Of a stretch of 64,000 bases of DNA, positions 52,345 to 62,119 are shown one piece after another. This DNA is from Sporolituus thermophilus DSM 23256 (GTDB lineage: Bacteria > Bacillota > Negativicutes > Sporomusales > Thermosinaceae). The stretch covers positions 1-64,000 of the forward strand of contig NZ_FNBU01000011.1 in NCBI RefSeq assembly GCF_900102435.1, read 5' to 3'. Position 1 is the stretch's first letter. Each line of letters begins with the position of its first letter. A program made the position numbers and the translations under genes. A model generated the notes under the pieces. That model searched no databases, was not told the DNA's origin, and worked only from the letters and a program-made list of their open reading frames with translations.

Positions 52345-53340
52345 TTAAAACTGCACAAGCGCAGGCGTGTCCGCCGGGGCCAATAGTAGCGTTTTAAGTT
52401 CGCCGTCAAGCTTAAGCAGCGTTACCGAGAAGCCGGCCATTTCCAACGAAGTCATATAGTTGCCGACATATGTTTTAACAATGTTCAAGCCGTGCGCCTG
52501 CAGCACGTTAAAGACTTTGCGGCTGACAATATACAGCTCCATCAGCGGCGTGCCGCCCAAACCGTTAACCATAACCGCTACTTCATCACCGCTGGCAGGA
52601 TTTAAATCGGCTAACACCTTATCCAGCAGGTGTTCGACTATTTTATCCGCCGGCTCAATGGGGGCACGGTGCGTTCCTGGTTCGCCGTGAATGCCCATGC
52701 CTATTTCCATTTCGTTTTCAGCCAGAGTAAAGCTGGGTTTGCCAGCAGCCGGCACTGTGCAGGGCGACAGTGCTATACCCATTGAGCGGGCATTGGCAAT
52801 AACTTTTTCCGCTATCTGTTTAACTTCGGCTAATTGCGCGCCGCTTTCCGCTTTAGCGCCGGCAATCTTGTGCACAAACACCGTACCGGCAATGCCGCGG
52901 CGGCCTGTTGTCCAGGTGCTGTTTTCCACCGCCACGTCGTCGTTGACAATTACTTTTTCCACTTCAATGCCGTCAGCAGCCGCCATTTCCGCTGCCATTT
53001 CAAAGTTAAGGAGGTCGCCGGTATAGTTTTTGATAACCAACAGCACACCTTTGCCGCCATTTACGGCCTTGATCGCCTCATACACCTGATCTGGTGTGGG
53101 CGAGGTAAACACCGCACCGGCAACCGCGGCATCCAGCATACCGCGGCCGACATAGCCGCCATGAGAAGGTTCATGCCCGCTGCCACCGCCGCTAACCAAG
53201 GCAACCTTAGGCTGGGGCGCGTTGGCCCGCACAAGCACGCTCAAGCCTGGCAGGCGACGCACATATTGTGGGTGGGCACAGACCATGCCTTGCAGCATTT
53301 CGTCTACAACCTGATCGGGCGAGTTAATAATTTTCTTCAC
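52345..53340 (-). CDS. dhaK: dihydroxyacetone kinase subunit DhaK
   Basis: A 331-residue protein with VSGGGSGHEPSHGGYVGRGM and EIGMGIHGEPGTHRA; the histidine in MGIHGEPG binds dihydroxyacetone covalently as a hemiaminal. VIVNDDVAVENS also fits. GTG start with AAGGAG upstream. It is the first gene after a sigma-54 promoter. No glycerol dehydrogenase is in the operon, so dihydroxyacetone must come from elsewhere. Confidence 0.95.
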   Translation of the reverse strand: MKKIINSPDQVVDEMLQGMVCAHPQYVRRLPGLSVLVRANAPQPKVALVSGGGSGHEPSHGGYVGRGMLDAAVAGAVFTSPTPDQVYEAIKAVNGGKGVLLVIKNYTGDLLNFEMAAEMAAADGIEVEKVIVNDDVAVENSTWTTGRRGIAGTVFVHKIAGAKAESGAQLAEVKQIAEKVIANARSMGIALSPCTVPAAGKPSFTLAENEMEIGMGIHGEPGTHRAPIEPADKIVEHLLDKVLADLNPASGDEVAVMVNGLGGTPLMELYIVSRKVFNVLQAHGLNIVKTYVGNYMTSLEMAGFSVTLLKLDGELKTLLLAPADTPALVQF

Positions 53341-53394
53341 AATATCACGCTCCTTGCGTAAAAAGATTATTGCAATGTGCTAATATCCTTACCA

Positions 53395-53410
53395 AGCAAA
53401 AAGCGTGCCA
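53395..53410 (-). promoter_or_regulatory. sigma-54 promoter of the dhaKLM-ptsHI operon
   Basis: TGGCAC, five bases, TTGCT on the minus strand, essentially the -24/-12 consensus, 55 bp ahead of dhaK. An inverted aacaa-N6-ttgtt at about 53462-53477 could be an activator site. Confidence 0.88.
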
Positions 53411-53517
53411 AGCTGCCAAAGCGGAATAAATCAAGCACAAAAAGTACTAATATTCTGAAACAACAACTAAAATTGTTATAAAATATCAAGTATTAAAGTA
53501 AGGTCTGGTATTTTTTA

Positions 53518-55578
53518 TCAATCATGATACTTTTTATCAATATGAAGATGCGTCAAACCGTATTTGCGCGCTTTAGCGGCTACCGTTCTGTGCGTCAGCC
53601 CAAGCGCTTTGCCGGCCGCATTGTAACTGCCGTATTTTGTTAGTGCTTTGGTGATAATTGCTTTTTCGTATTCCGCCCAGGTGAGCAGCGGCGGAACGTC
53701 TTCTGCATTGCCAGTAGCCGATATTATCGCCGTTTGCTGTTGGGAAATATATGGCGGCAGGTCGGCAAGGCCAATTAAAACATTGTCGGACAATGAGCAC
53801 AGCCGTTCTATGATGTTTTCCAGCTCGCGTACATTGCCGGGCCACCGATAGCGCATAAGCGCCTCCATCGCATTGGGAGCAACGGTTTTTAGCGGTTTAT
53901 CCAGCTGGGCAGCAAACTTATGCAAAAAATGCTCAACCAGCAGGGGAATGTCTTCGCGCCGCTCGCGCAGCGGCGGCAAAAAAATCGGAATTACATTAAG
54001 CCGGTAATAAAGATCTTCACGAAATTCGCCGGCAGCTACCTTTTTTTCCAGATCGCAGTTTGTGGCAGCGATAATGCGCACATCAGCCTTAATAGTGCGT
54101 TCACCGCCGACGCGCTCAAATTCTTTATGCTGCAAGACGCGAAGCAGCTTAACCTGCATAGCTTTATCCATGTCGCCAATTTCATCCAAAAAAATGGTCC
54201 CTTTGTGCGCTAGTTCGAACTTCCCCAGTTTGCGCCTGACAGCACCGGTAAACGCACCTTTTTCATAACCAAACAGCTCGCTTTCCAGCAGGGTGACCGG
54301 AATGGCAGCGCAGTTTACCCTGATAAATGGGCCACCAGCACGCTGGCTGGCATAATGAATACCTTCGGCGATCAACTCTTTGCCAGTGCCGCTTTCGCCG
54401 CGGATCAGCACCGTAGCATTGGATGAAGCAGCCTTAGCAGCTAGCGCCAGCACATCCCGCACCAGGCCGCTCTTGCCGATAAAGCGCTTAAACAAGGAAC
54501 CGGCATTTTTTACGCGGCGCAGCTCGTGTTCAAGGTATTCTGCCTTTTCCGTTGCCATACTAAGTTTATGCATGATTTCCTGAATTTCCGACATGTTTTT
54601 GACAACCGATACCGTGCCGACGACTTCATTGTCGACAATAATAGGATTTACATTGGCGACGACCATGGCCCCGTTAGGCTTAACGGAAATACTGCCGACT
54701 ACGGGCTGGCCGGAAGACAGTACACGGCTGCGCGCTCCCTGCGGCGACAGCTGGTTGACGTTTATTCCGACTAGTTCAGCCGCTTTTTGGCCAATAATAT
54801 GAGTATAGGCCGGATTTACATAAGTTATAGTGCCCTGGTGGTCGGTTACGCAAATTCCATCCTGTACTGTTTCCAAAACAAGCTGCAGTTGCTGCTGCAG
54901 TTCTTTGACCTGTTTGAGTTCAAAACTTAGTTTTTCAATTATGGAAATGTCTTCAAAAATTGCCACGGCGCCCCTGCTTTGCCCATTGACGATGATTGGC
55001 GTACGGTTGGTAATAACCACTGAATTGCCAATTTCCTGGCGCTGCCCCAGTTCGGCGACCATGGACTGGTTGACGGCCGGCAGGCGAGAATTGGGAATAA
55101 TCTCGCAAATATGCCGACCAAGCGCCGCTTCTGCCGCAATGCCGGTGATGCGTTCGGCAGCCGGATTGAATATGGTGATAATATTTTTTTCATTAATGGC
55201 AATAAGACCATTGGCCATGCTGTTAAAAATTTCGCTGGCAGTAAAGGCGTTGTCTTGCAAAACATCGTCAACTTGCTGCATTATTGCCGCATCGACCAGC
55301 ATAAAATCGCTTTCCAACAGCTGCGCCAAAATACTGGCCGCCTTGTCGGCATGCTGGCCACAGGCGGCTACGCGAACTTCTTCACCCTGTCTGATTTTAA
55401 GCGCAATAACAGCCATAATGTTAGTAGCCGGTGCCTGTTTGCCAGCAGCAGAAATAAGCAATAGTTCCGTTTTGTATAACTTCTCCAGTTCATGCGCCTT
55501 TTGCACAACCATCGCGGCAACCCTGGCATGGATGCCTTTAGCGTGCCGAATGACCGCGTTTTTACAGGTCCAGTTCAT
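53518..55578 (-). CDS. sigma-54 activator with N-terminal HPr domain (DhaR-like role)
   Basis: A regulator of about 686 residues. Residues 1-90 are an HPr-like domain: [20 protein letters not shown] keeps the histidine of the HPr active site. Two PAS domains follow ([40 protein letters not shown]). The AAA+ domain has [14 protein letters not shown] and [10 protein letters not shown], and a helix-turn-helix ends the protein ([20 protein letters not shown]). I start it at the ATG at 55578 behind AGGAG. It lies just upstream of dhaK and its sigma-54 promoter. It may sense PTS phosphorylation through its own HPr domain. Confidence 0.9.
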   Translation of the reverse strand: MNWTCKNAVIRHAKGIHARVAAMVVQKAHELEKLYKTELLLISAAGKQAPATNIMAVIALKIRQGEEVRVAACGQHADKAASILAQLLESDFMLVDAAIMQQVDDVLQDNAFTASEIFNSMANGLIAINEKNIITIFNPAAERITGIAAEAALGRHICEIIPNSRLPAVNQSMVAELGQRQEIGNSVVITNRTPIIVNGQSRGAVAIFEDISIIEKLSFELKQVKELQQQLQLVLETVQDGICVTDHQGTITYVNPAYTHIIGQKAAELVGINVNQLSPQGARSRVLSSGQPVVGSISVKPNGAMVVANVNPIIVDNEVVGTVSVVKNMSEIQEIMHKLSMATEKAEYLEHELRRVKNAGSLFKRFIGKSGLVRDVLALAAKAASSNATVLIRGESGTGKELIAEGIHYASQRAGGPFIRVNCAAIPVTLLESELFGYEKGAFTGAVRRKLGKFELAHKGTIFLDEIGDMDKAMQVKLLRVLQHKEFERVGGERTIKADVRIIAATNCDLEKKVAAGEFREDLYYRLNVIPIFLPPLRERREDIPLLVEHFLHKFAAQLDKPLKTVAPNAMEALMRYRWPGNVRELENIIERLCSLSDNVLIGLADLPPYISQQQTAIISATGNAEDVPPLLTWAEYEKAIITKALTKYGSYNAAGKALGLTHRTVAAKARKYGLTHLHIDKKYHD

Positions 55579-56157
55579 TCCGCAACAGCTCCTTTTTTCG
55601 TTTTCACGGAATTTGCAGACAACTCGCCCAGAAACTTCCTGCACTGCCGGCCAAATTGCCAGCATCAGCGTTGGCCGCTTATCAATACATCTTCCCTCGC
55701 TTCACTTATTGCTGGTCGCTATTTTTTGCTTGGTTTAAGGTCTGATGCGCGTTACCCCTGGCAGATGCCTCCATTATGACGGCATGATCACTTTTATGTT
55801 TTATTTATCTTGAATTTCTACATGAAAGGCGTTTTTCTTTTTTACTGCGAGATTTCATTTCATGATTGATTCTGCAAAAGATTGCATCATTGGTCGCGCC
55901 AATATTATTACCGCGTGACGGTTATGGCGCATAGTTAGGCCGGCGCAATGGCTTGTACCAATGGTCTTAGATCAGTGCCGCTGTCACGCGCCAGGCGCGG
56001 CAATTCATCAGCGACGCCCTAAAAAGCATAACAGGGTGTGCATCATTAGCACACCCTGTTTGCTGTGGGGAATATTGCCGCTGACGAAAATTAGCCATTG
56101 CCTAAGTTCAAAACGAACAAAATTGGCCCCAGCGTTCAGGCCTCAATTTCCCCTTGT
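55579..56157 (-). terminator. gene-free gap with the terminator of the glycine-riboswitch gene
   Basis: The stem acagggtgtgc/gcacaccctgt (56029-56057) with a minus-strand TTATGCTTTTT tail ends the binding-protein transcript. The rest of the gap, to the regulator start, has an inverted attgg-tcgcg-ccaat (55889) and nothing else I can assign. Confidence 0.7.
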
Positions 56158-57327
56158 CTAAGGATTGATTTTCGCTTTAAAGACTTGTTTGCCGTCTTTC
56201 ATTTCAATTATCACGGCGCTTTTAACCGCGTCATGTGTAGCATTTAAAGTGGTTGCCCCCGTTATCGCCGGGAAATCTTTGGTCGCCGCCAAGGCTTGGC
56301 GAATTTTGTCCGGCTCGGCGCTATTTGCGCGTTTAATCGCATCAATCAACAAATTGGCCGCGTCATAAGCCAGTACAGCCATCGCATCCGGCATTTGTCC
56401 ATACTCTTTCTGGTAGGCTTCGACAAATGCTTTTGATGCCGGACTGGTATCCTCAACCGAGTAATGATTGGTAAAGTAGGTATTATTAAGCGCCGCGGCA
56501 CCGGCAATTTCAACCAATTTCGGCGAATCCCAACCATCCCCGCCGACAATCGGCACCGTAATGCCGAGTTCGCGCGCCTGCTTGACAATTTTGCCGACTT
56601 CTTCATAATAGCCCGGCACATAAAGAATTTCAGGATTGAGCGCTTTAACCTTTGTCAAGATTGTCTTAAAATCTTGGTCTTTTTGCAAATACGCTTCTTC
56701 CGCCACAACGCTGCCGCCGCCTTTAGTAAAGGCATCTTTGAAAAAGGCGGACAGCCCCTTGCTGTAGTCGCTGCTATTATCAACCAATATTGCCGCCTTT
56801 TTGAGTTTTAAATTATTTAGTACGAAGTTTGCACCAACTGTCCCTTGAAATGGGTCGATAAAGCAAACGCGGAAAGTATAGTCCTTCACTTTACCGGTCT
56901 TTTCATCCACGGTTACTTTAGGGTTGGTAGCGCCTACCGCTAAAAACGGCAACTTGTTCGCCTCTGCTACATTTGAAGCGGCGATCGCATTTGAACTGGC
57001 AAACACGCCGGTTACGGCCACAACTTTATCCTGGGTTGCAAGTTTGGTCATAGCATTTGCCGCTTCCGCCGGTTCACTTTTATTATCTGCGATAACGGCC
57101 TGAATTTGTTTGCCTAGTACTCCGCCTTTGGCATTTGCCTCCTTAATGGCCAGCTTGGCGCCATTTGCCGCCGAAGTGCCAAAAGTCGCATTGCCGCCGG
57201 TCATTTCATTAAGCAGACCAATCTTAATGTCCTTAGCAGCCGGATTGCCACCGCAACCTGCCAGAGTAACTGTCAGCCAAACCACCGCCAGCAATACCGC
57301 TACTCGGGTAAACCCTGCTTTTTTCAT
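56158..57327 (-). CDS. Liv-type substrate-binding lipoprotein under glycine riboswitch
   Basis: A lipoprotein of about 389 residues. Signal MKKAGFTRVAVLLAVVWLTV ends TLAGC (lipobox). The mature fold has IKIGLLNEMTGGNATFGTSA, TGVFASSNAIAASNVAEANK and AILVDNSSDYSKGLSAFFKD, typical of leucine-binding-type receptors. The ATG at 57327 with AAAGGAG upstream is chosen. No permease or ATPase gene is adjacent, so it must share another Liv-type importer, for example the livHMGF genes at 6.6-10 kb, or act as a sensor. The riboswitch suggests that it handles glycine or a related small amino compound. Confidence 0.9.
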   Translation of the reverse strand: MKKAGFTRVAVLLAVVWLTVTLAGCGGNPAAKDIKIGLLNEMTGGNATFGTSAANGAKLAIKEANAKGGVLGKQIQAVIADNKSEPAEAANAMTKLATQDKVVAVTGVFASSNAIAASNVAEANKLPFLAVGATNPKVTVDEKTGKVKDYTFRVCFIDPFQGTVGANFVLNNLKLKKAAILVDNSSDYSKGLSAFFKDAFTKGGGSVVAEEAYLQKDQDFKTILTKVKALNPEILYVPGYYEEVGKIVKQARELGITVPIVGGDGWDSPKLVEIAGAAALNNTYFTNHYSVEDTSPASKAFVEAYQKEYGQMPDAMAVLAYDAANLLIDAIKRANSAEPDKIRQALAATKDFPAITGATTLNATHDAVKSAVIIEMKDGKQVFKAKINP

Positions 57328-57446
57328 CAGACACTTCTCCTTTCCTTTACGCATGTGAATTTAAATTTTTTAATGTGCCTTGAAACCTATGAAGCTGTAC
57401 CCAAGCCAGCAGCCCAAGTAAAGCACCCGGCGCCATTTTACCGATA

Positions 57447-57645
57447 AAACAAAAGAGCCAAATCATTAGATTTGACTCTCAAGCATGACCAAAGATAGCA
57501 ATACTGCGAAATAAAATTGCATGCAGTAAAACTAACCACTCTGTCCTTTTGCCTGAGAGTTTCATCGGTCTATTTGCATCCCGACTTGCACCTTCGGCGC
57601 CCTATTGAAAGGGACTCTCCAGAGGTCCATCCATTTACGGTCAAG
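57447..57645 (-). promoter_or_regulatory. glycine riboswitch with terminator
   Basis: Read on the minus strand, the aptamer (about 57640 to 57537) has GGACCTCTGGAGAGTCCC, GGCGCCGAAGGTGCAA and AAACTCTCAGGCAAAAGGACAGAG. These are the diagnostic glycine-aptamer core segments, seen here once. A further pairing tttacgg/ccgtaaa just upstream may be the reduced second aptamer. A terminator (agagccaaatc/gatttgactct with TTTTGTTTTAT, 57447-57481) follows. Glycine binding normally turns genes on, so this gene is probably induced by glycine. Confidence 0.92.
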
Positions 57646-57724
57646 TAAGCAAACATTACCCCTAATACTCTTCCGTAAACTTCATATGGACAAATGTATT
57701 AAATTTTTGGCACATCATGTTAAA

Positions 57725-57753
57725 ATTATAATAACGGCAGCGCTGATTGTCAA
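57725..57753 (-). promoter_or_regulatory. consensus sigma-A promoter of the glycine-riboswitch transcript
   Basis: TTGACA, exactly 17 bp, TATAAT on the minus strand. The 260 bases between it and the next plus-strand gene contain nothing else clear. Confidence 0.85.
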
Positions 57754-58013
57754 GCCTTTATTGTAAATTGTTTTCTGCCAACACTTGCAACATCCGCACT
57801 TGGCGCCTGATAATTGCATTAATCACCCTCGCCGTCTTTTAAGCGCTAGTACTTTGAGCTAAGTTACGCGCCAGACAGCTTCGCATAAGGCTTTAAAAAA
57901 ATGCGCAGTAGCAGGAGTTTAGCGGGTAGATTACGAATAATTCAACAACTCGCAATTATCATACAGCCACCGCGTCAGGCTTTTACTGAAATTAATAAGG
58001 GGGGGCATATTCG

Positions 58014-58511
58014 ATGAACCAAAATCTGTTCAGCGACCTCGAGGGCCTGCGGATTGCCATGGAAATTGAAGATCGCGGCCGGGAATTTTATCGCCAGGCT
58101 TATGAGTGGGCGGTAAAGCCAGAGCACAAAGAATTATTTATGTTTCTGATGACCGAAGAAAAGCATCATTACGCGACATTTGCCAAGTTGTTTGAAACGA
58201 TTCAAGCCCGCAAAGAAGCGCAAAGCGGCGACTATTTGTTTGACGCCGACACTTCCCGTTACCTTACCGTTTTGGCGGAAGGACATGTTTTCCCGCCGAC
58301 GGAAAAAATGCACGAAAAAATCGCGCAGCTGACGACGATCGAAGCGATTTTAGCCACTGCCCTCCAGGCGGAAAAAGACTCCGTGCTGTTTTATGACGAG
58401 CTGGCAGCAAATGCCAAGTTTGACGAAGCGAAAAATGTTTTTACAACACTGAAGGCAGAAGAAAAGAAGCACATCCTGAAGCTGCGCGAAATGATTGATG
58501 CCTGGGCCTAA
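58014..58511 (+). CDS. ferritin-like di-iron protein (rubrerythrin family, no rubredoxin)
   Basis: A 165-residue four-helix protein: AMEIEDRGREFYRQAYEWAV, FLMTEEKHHYATFAKLFETI, ALQAEKDSVLFYDELAANAK and LKAEEKKHILKLREMID. The paired E and ExxH motifs hold a di-iron site. It lacks a rubredoxin domain, which the next gene could supply. Role: peroxide reduction or iron handling in an anaerobe. GGGGGG precedes the ATG. Confidence 0.85.
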   Translation: MNQNLFSDLEGLRIAMEIEDRGREFYRQAYEWAVKPEHKELFMFLMTEEKHHYATFAKLFETIQARKEAQSGDYLFDADTSRYLTVLAEGHVFPPTEKMHEKIAQLTTIEAILATALQAEKDSVLFYDELAANAKFDEAKNVFTTLKAEEKKHILKLREMIDAWA

Positions 58512-58521
58512 CAAGGTGAAT

Positions 58522-59301
58522 ATGATGAAAAAATGGGTATGCAATGTGTGCGGCTATATCCACGAAGGCGAGCAGCCTCCTGACAGCTGTCCGGTTTGCG
58601 GTGTAGGACCGGAACAATTTCGTTTGCTGGCAGATACCCCGGAGAAACCCGCCCCGGCTAAGACCGCCAAACGCTGGAAGTGCATCGTATGTGATTATAT
58701 CCATGTCGGCGACGCCCCGCCGGACGTATGCCCGCTGTGCGGCGTAGGCAAAGAAAAATTTGTATTGCTGAGCGACGAAATAGCAGGCCTGACCCGGGAA
58801 AGTCTGGCCAATTCTAATGACGCCACTATCCGCAGCGCGTTAGAGACCATCAGTTACGGACTGTATATTGTTTCTTCCGTTAAGGATAATAAAATAAACG
58901 GACAGTGCGCCAACACGGTAGCGCAGCTGACCATAGATCCATGCCGCATCGCCGTTTGCTTAAACAAGCGCAACCTCACCCACGAATATGTTATGGCCTC
59001 AGGCGTACTGGCCATATCGGTTTTACGGGAAGACCAAATCGATATGATCCGGCATTTTGGCTATCAATCGGGAAGAACTACCGACAAATTCGCCAGCATT
59101 CCCTATTTGCTCGGCCGCTTGGGCTGCCCGATCCTGCAAGACTGTGCGGCCTATATTGAGGCCAAAGTTTTGCCCGACAAAACGGTGGATGTCGGCACCC
59201 ATACCCTGTTCGTCGCCGACGTGGTCGCCGGCCAGGTCGCGAGCAAACTAGCGCCGCTCACATATCGGTTTTATCAGGAGCAGAAAAATAAAGCAAAGTA
59301 A
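58522..59301 (+). CDS. double-rubredoxin flavin reductase (high-molecular-weight rubredoxin type)
   Basis: The product has about 259 residues. Two rubredoxin-type modules lie in a row: CNVCGYIHEGEQPPDSCPVCGVG (broken here as CNVCGYIHEG and CPVCGVGPEQF) near residues 5-40 and CIVCDYIHVG with CPLCGVGKEKF near 55-90. A flavin-reductase domain follows (ISYGLYIVSSVKDNKINGQC, ANTVAQLTIDPCRIAVCLNK). Known high-molecular-weight rubredoxins have one rubredoxin and one flavin domain; the tandem pair is unusual. It probably moves electrons from NAD(P)H through FMN to the di-iron protein upstream. The ATG at 58522 or 58525 follows AAGGTG. Confidence 0.88.
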   Translation: MMKKWVCNVCGYIHEGEQPPDSCPVCGVGPEQFRLLADTPEKPAPAKTAKRWKCIVCDYIHVGDAPPDVCPLCGVGKEKFVLLSDEIAGLTRESLANSNDATIRSALETISYGLYIVSSVKDNKINGQCANTVAQLTIDPCRIAVCLNKRNLTHEYVMASGVLAISVLREDQIDMIRHFGYQSGRTTDKFASIPYLLGRLGCPILQDCAAYIEAKVLPDKTVDVGTHTLFVADVVAGQVASKLAPLTYRFYQEQKNKAK

Positions 59302-59303
59302 TA

Positions 59304-59347
59304 AACAAGCCAAGGCTGTGATTTAGTCCATAGCCTTGGCTTGTTTT
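59304..59347 (+). terminator. terminator of the ferritin-rubredoxin pair
   Basis: A strong stem aacaagccaaggct/agccttggcttgtt followed by TTC. The next 280 bases have no clear gene. Confidence 0.88.
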
Positions 59348-59630
59348 CACCATCCCAATATTCTCCTTTCACCTTTTACTGCCATCCGGCAGATAGCGCT
59401 GAACCGTCTCGATCATATATGCCAGCTCGTTGGTCCCCGGCCATACCAGATACCACTGCCGGCGTCTTAGGCAAAAGCGGCATTTGGGGCGAGTCCTCGG
59501 CAGCGTGCGGCACCGTGCGGACGCTCTTTTAGCTTATTGGCAAGCGGGTGCCACATCACATAGCCGGAAAATATACCGAAAGGGTAGCGGCAAAAGCGGC
59601 CATCCCCCTAAGGAGACAACCGATAAAAAG

Positions 59631-59672
59631 AGGCCCGGGATACCCAAAATAAGGTATACCTGGGCCTGTTTT
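59631..59672 (+). terminator. isolated terminator with no gene before it
   Basis: The stem aggcccgggatacc/ggtatacctgggcct with TGTTTTAT. It may belong to a small unseen transcript or a lost gene between 59347 and 59630. Confidence 0.65.
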
Positions 59673-59806
59673 ATCTTGCTGGATCACACCGCGTATTCAA
59701 AAACCAACTTATCCTCAAGTTTCCCCTGTGAATATTAGGCTTGCAGGCAGGTTTTTCGCTTAGCAACCGGGAATTTTTTACAGAAAAATTTCAAAGGAGA
59801 ATAACC

Positions 59807-60526
59807 TTGACCATCCTCTTTTGGGATATTGACGGCACTTTAATGAAGACTGGCCGCGCCGGGCTGTATGCCTTTGCTCAGGCTACTTGCGACTTGTTCG
59901 GCGTCGCCGCCGACCTAAACAGCCTCGAGACGGCCGGAATGACCGACTGCTATATCGCCGGCCAAATTATCGCCCGCGTCACCGGCCGACCGGCGACCGC
60001 CGACGAAGTCCGGGCCCTTATTGCCCGCTACGAACAGCTTCTGCCCGAATATTTGGCGATTCGCCAAGGCCGGCTGATGCCGGCGGTGGCCGATATCCTC
60101 GCCAACCTTGCCGGTGATTGTTCGCATGTGTCGCTGCTCTTAACCGGCAACACCCGCGCCGGCGCCAAAGCCAAGTTGACCCACTACGGCATTGCCGAGT
60201 ACTTTGACTTTGAGGCCAGTGGGTTCGGCGATAATTGCCCCGACCGCTGCGAGCTGGCAGCAGAAGCATTGGCAGCGGCACAACGCCGCTACAGCGCCCA
60301 CGCTGACCGGATTTTCGTCATCGGCGATACGCCCAATGACATCCGCTGCGGCAAAGCGATCGGCGCCCGCACCATTGCCGTAGCCACCGGCACTTACTCA
60401 CTGGGCGAGCTTACTCTGCACGACCCGTGGTGGGCGGTCGAACAGCTTCCGCCCCCGGCCGAGTTTATGGCGAAGCTCAGCCAGGCACCGGGTCGCGGAC
60501 ACACCGTGTATGACAGTCAGCGATAA
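59807..60526 (+). CDS. HAD-family hydrolase
   Basis: A phosphatase of about 239 residues. Starting at a TTG with AAAGGAGA upstream it reads LTILFWDIDGTLMKTGRAGL (nucleophile D and acid/base D). LLLTGNTRAGAKAKLTHYGI is motif II/III, and VIGDTPNDIRCGKAIGARTI is motif IV. It resembles phosphoglycolate phosphatase-like enzymes. The substrate is unknown. It converges on the MFS gene. Confidence 0.85.
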   Translation: MTILFWDIDGTLMKTGRAGLYAFAQATCDLFGVAADLNSLETAGMTDCYIAGQIIARVTGRPATADEVRALIARYEQLLPEYLAIRQGRLMPAVADILANLAGDCSHVSLLLTGNTRAGAKAKLTHYGIAEYFDFEASGFGDNCPDRCELAAEALAAAQRRYSAHADRIFVIGDTPNDIRCGKAIGARTIAVATGTYSLGELTLHDPWWAVEQLPPPAEFMAKLSQAPGRGHTVYDSQR

Positions 60527-60620
60527 AACCGAACTGCTGACGATCGACAAAACAGCCATAGTAAGCAGGGATGTCTTCTGCCATACCTAAGCCAGCAGAT
60601 CCAACAATATTTTCGACCAA

Positions 60621-61829
60621 CTACATTGATGAGCTCTGTCTAGCAGAAACTCTAATATTGCCCCAATTATAACGACTCCATAATAAAATCCCCATTGAAA
60701 TCAAAAACAAGCCCGCATATAAAAACGTTAGCTTAATGCCTATCCAGGTACTAATGATACCTCCCAGGAGCGGCCCAAGCATCGACCCAAGCTGGCTTGC
60801 GCTCATCATCAGGCCGAAGGCGCGCCCGCGAAAGGCGGCGTCGCTGTTAAACACGGCCATGGTATTGGCCGTGGGCTGGATGCCGGCAATAAACAAGCCG
60901 AACAGAAACTGTAAAAGGGCAAAACCCCAAATAGTTTCGGTAAAAAACAAGCTGCCGTTAAAAATACCGGCACCCGTAAACACAACAACTAGGATCTTAC
61001 CCAAACCTACCTTCTGCCCGACCCTACCCCAAAGCGGCGCGGCAATGGCCCCGGCAATCCCGGCCAGGCTGAAAATAACGCCTGACGTTAAGACCGCACC
61101 TTCCATCCGACCCTGGAGCGCCGCCACGTGCAGGGTAATCAACGGTTGCAGCAGCATAACCACCATCTGGGTAATCAGCATGAGGAAAAGGGCGATACAT
61201 AACCCCCGATTGTTCAGGGAGATTTTTATATCATTGACCATACTGCCGCTCTGGACTTCTCCCGACCGCGCCGGCTCCTTCACCAGCAGCCCCACCGCCA
61301 TCGTCCCGAACAGCATTGCCGCCGCCGCGACCACAAACGACATGCGGATCCCGAAATAGTGGGCCAACAGGCCGCCAAACAGCGGCCCAATGATGGATCC
61401 CGTTAAAGTCGCGGCCTGCATCAGCCCCAAACTAAAGCCCATTTTTTCTTCCGGCACCGATGCCGACACAATGGCCAGTGCCGCCGGGACAAACCCGGTG
61501 GCAAACCCCTGCAGTAACCTTACCCCGAAAAGCTGCAGCGGCGAGGTGACGAACGCTCCCAACAAATACACCGTCGCCAGACTGAAACCAGCGCGAAGCA
61601 GCATGAGCTTTTTACCCGCCTTGTCGGCTTGCCGGCCCCAAAATGGGGACATGATGGTGCTGACGAAAAAAGTCGCCGCAAAAATCAGGCCCGACCATAA
61701 GCTGATGGTGGCCGCCGGGGTACCTAGGTCATAAAGATAGAGGGGCAAAAACGGCAATAGCATGGTATAGCACGAGCCGGATATAATACAACCCACCCAG
61801 AGTGTCCACAGATTCTTGCGCCAGTTCAC
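60621..61829 (-). CDS. MFS multidrug-type exporter
   Basis: A 12-helix protein of about 402 residues. FFVSTIMSPFWGRQADKAGK has the motif A GRxxDxxGRK-like loop between helices 2 and 3, and LQGFATGFVPAALAIVSASV with GPLFGGLLAHYFGIRMSF are family features of drug-proton antiporters. The GTG at 61829 follows AGGGGGAA; the longer form has no conserved extension. The 290 bases upstream of it hold a terminator and no gene. Confidence 0.85.
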   Translation of the reverse strand: MNWRKNLWTLWVGCIISGSCYTMLLPFLPLYLYDLGTPAATISLWSGLIFAATFFVSTIMSPFWGRQADKAGKKLMLLRAGFSLATVYLLGAFVTSPLQLFGVRLLQGFATGFVPAALAIVSASVPEEKMGFSLGLMQAATLTGSIIGPLFGGLLAHYFGIRMSFVVAAAAMLFGTMAVGLLVKEPARSGEVQSGSMVNDIKISLNNRGLCIALFLMLITQMVVMLLQPLITLHVAALQGRMEGAVLTSGVIFSLAGIAGAIAAPLWGRVGQKVGLGKILVVVFTGAGIFNGSLFFTETIWGFALLQFLFGLFIAGIQPTANTMAVFNSDAAFRGRAFGLMMSASQLGSMLGPLLGGIISTWIGIKLTFLYAGLFLISMGILLWSRYNWGNIRVSARQSSSM

Positions 61830-62073
61830 CCAATTCCCCCTTGTGCGCGGCCGTCTGCCGCTAGACGACTTAACATGCTTTAAATGAACAAACTGCGCCG
61901 CGCGGTCAGGCCGGTGCCAACGCCCACAGATAGCGGGCGGCCTCCAGCTCGCCATAGGTTTTTTCGATCGCGGCGGCTATCACAACGTCAGGTCCTGTCC
62001 GCTCCTCACTTGCGCAACGGCCGCTTCCCTTACAACAATACCGCCGCCAGCCGCAGCTTGCAATACGGCCGAT

Positions 62074-62104
62074 AAAAATTCTGCTCCGTTGGCACGGAGC
62101 AGAA
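62074..62104 (-). terminator. terminator of the aldehyde dehydrogenase operon
   Basis: A perfect stem ttctgctccg/cggagcagaa with TTTTTATC on the minus strand, 16 nt past the stop. Confidence 0.88.
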
Positions 62105-62119
62105 ATCGCATCGGCTATT

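Noticed and set aside
55938-56020. Minus-strand tail VADELPRLARDSGTDLRPLV as a gene remnant
   Set aside because: Short, no start and no family; may be chance.
59369-59530. Minus-strand tail WYLVWPGTNELAYMIETVQ as a gene remnant
   Set aside because: Protein-like but no family recognised and no start; too weak to annotate.
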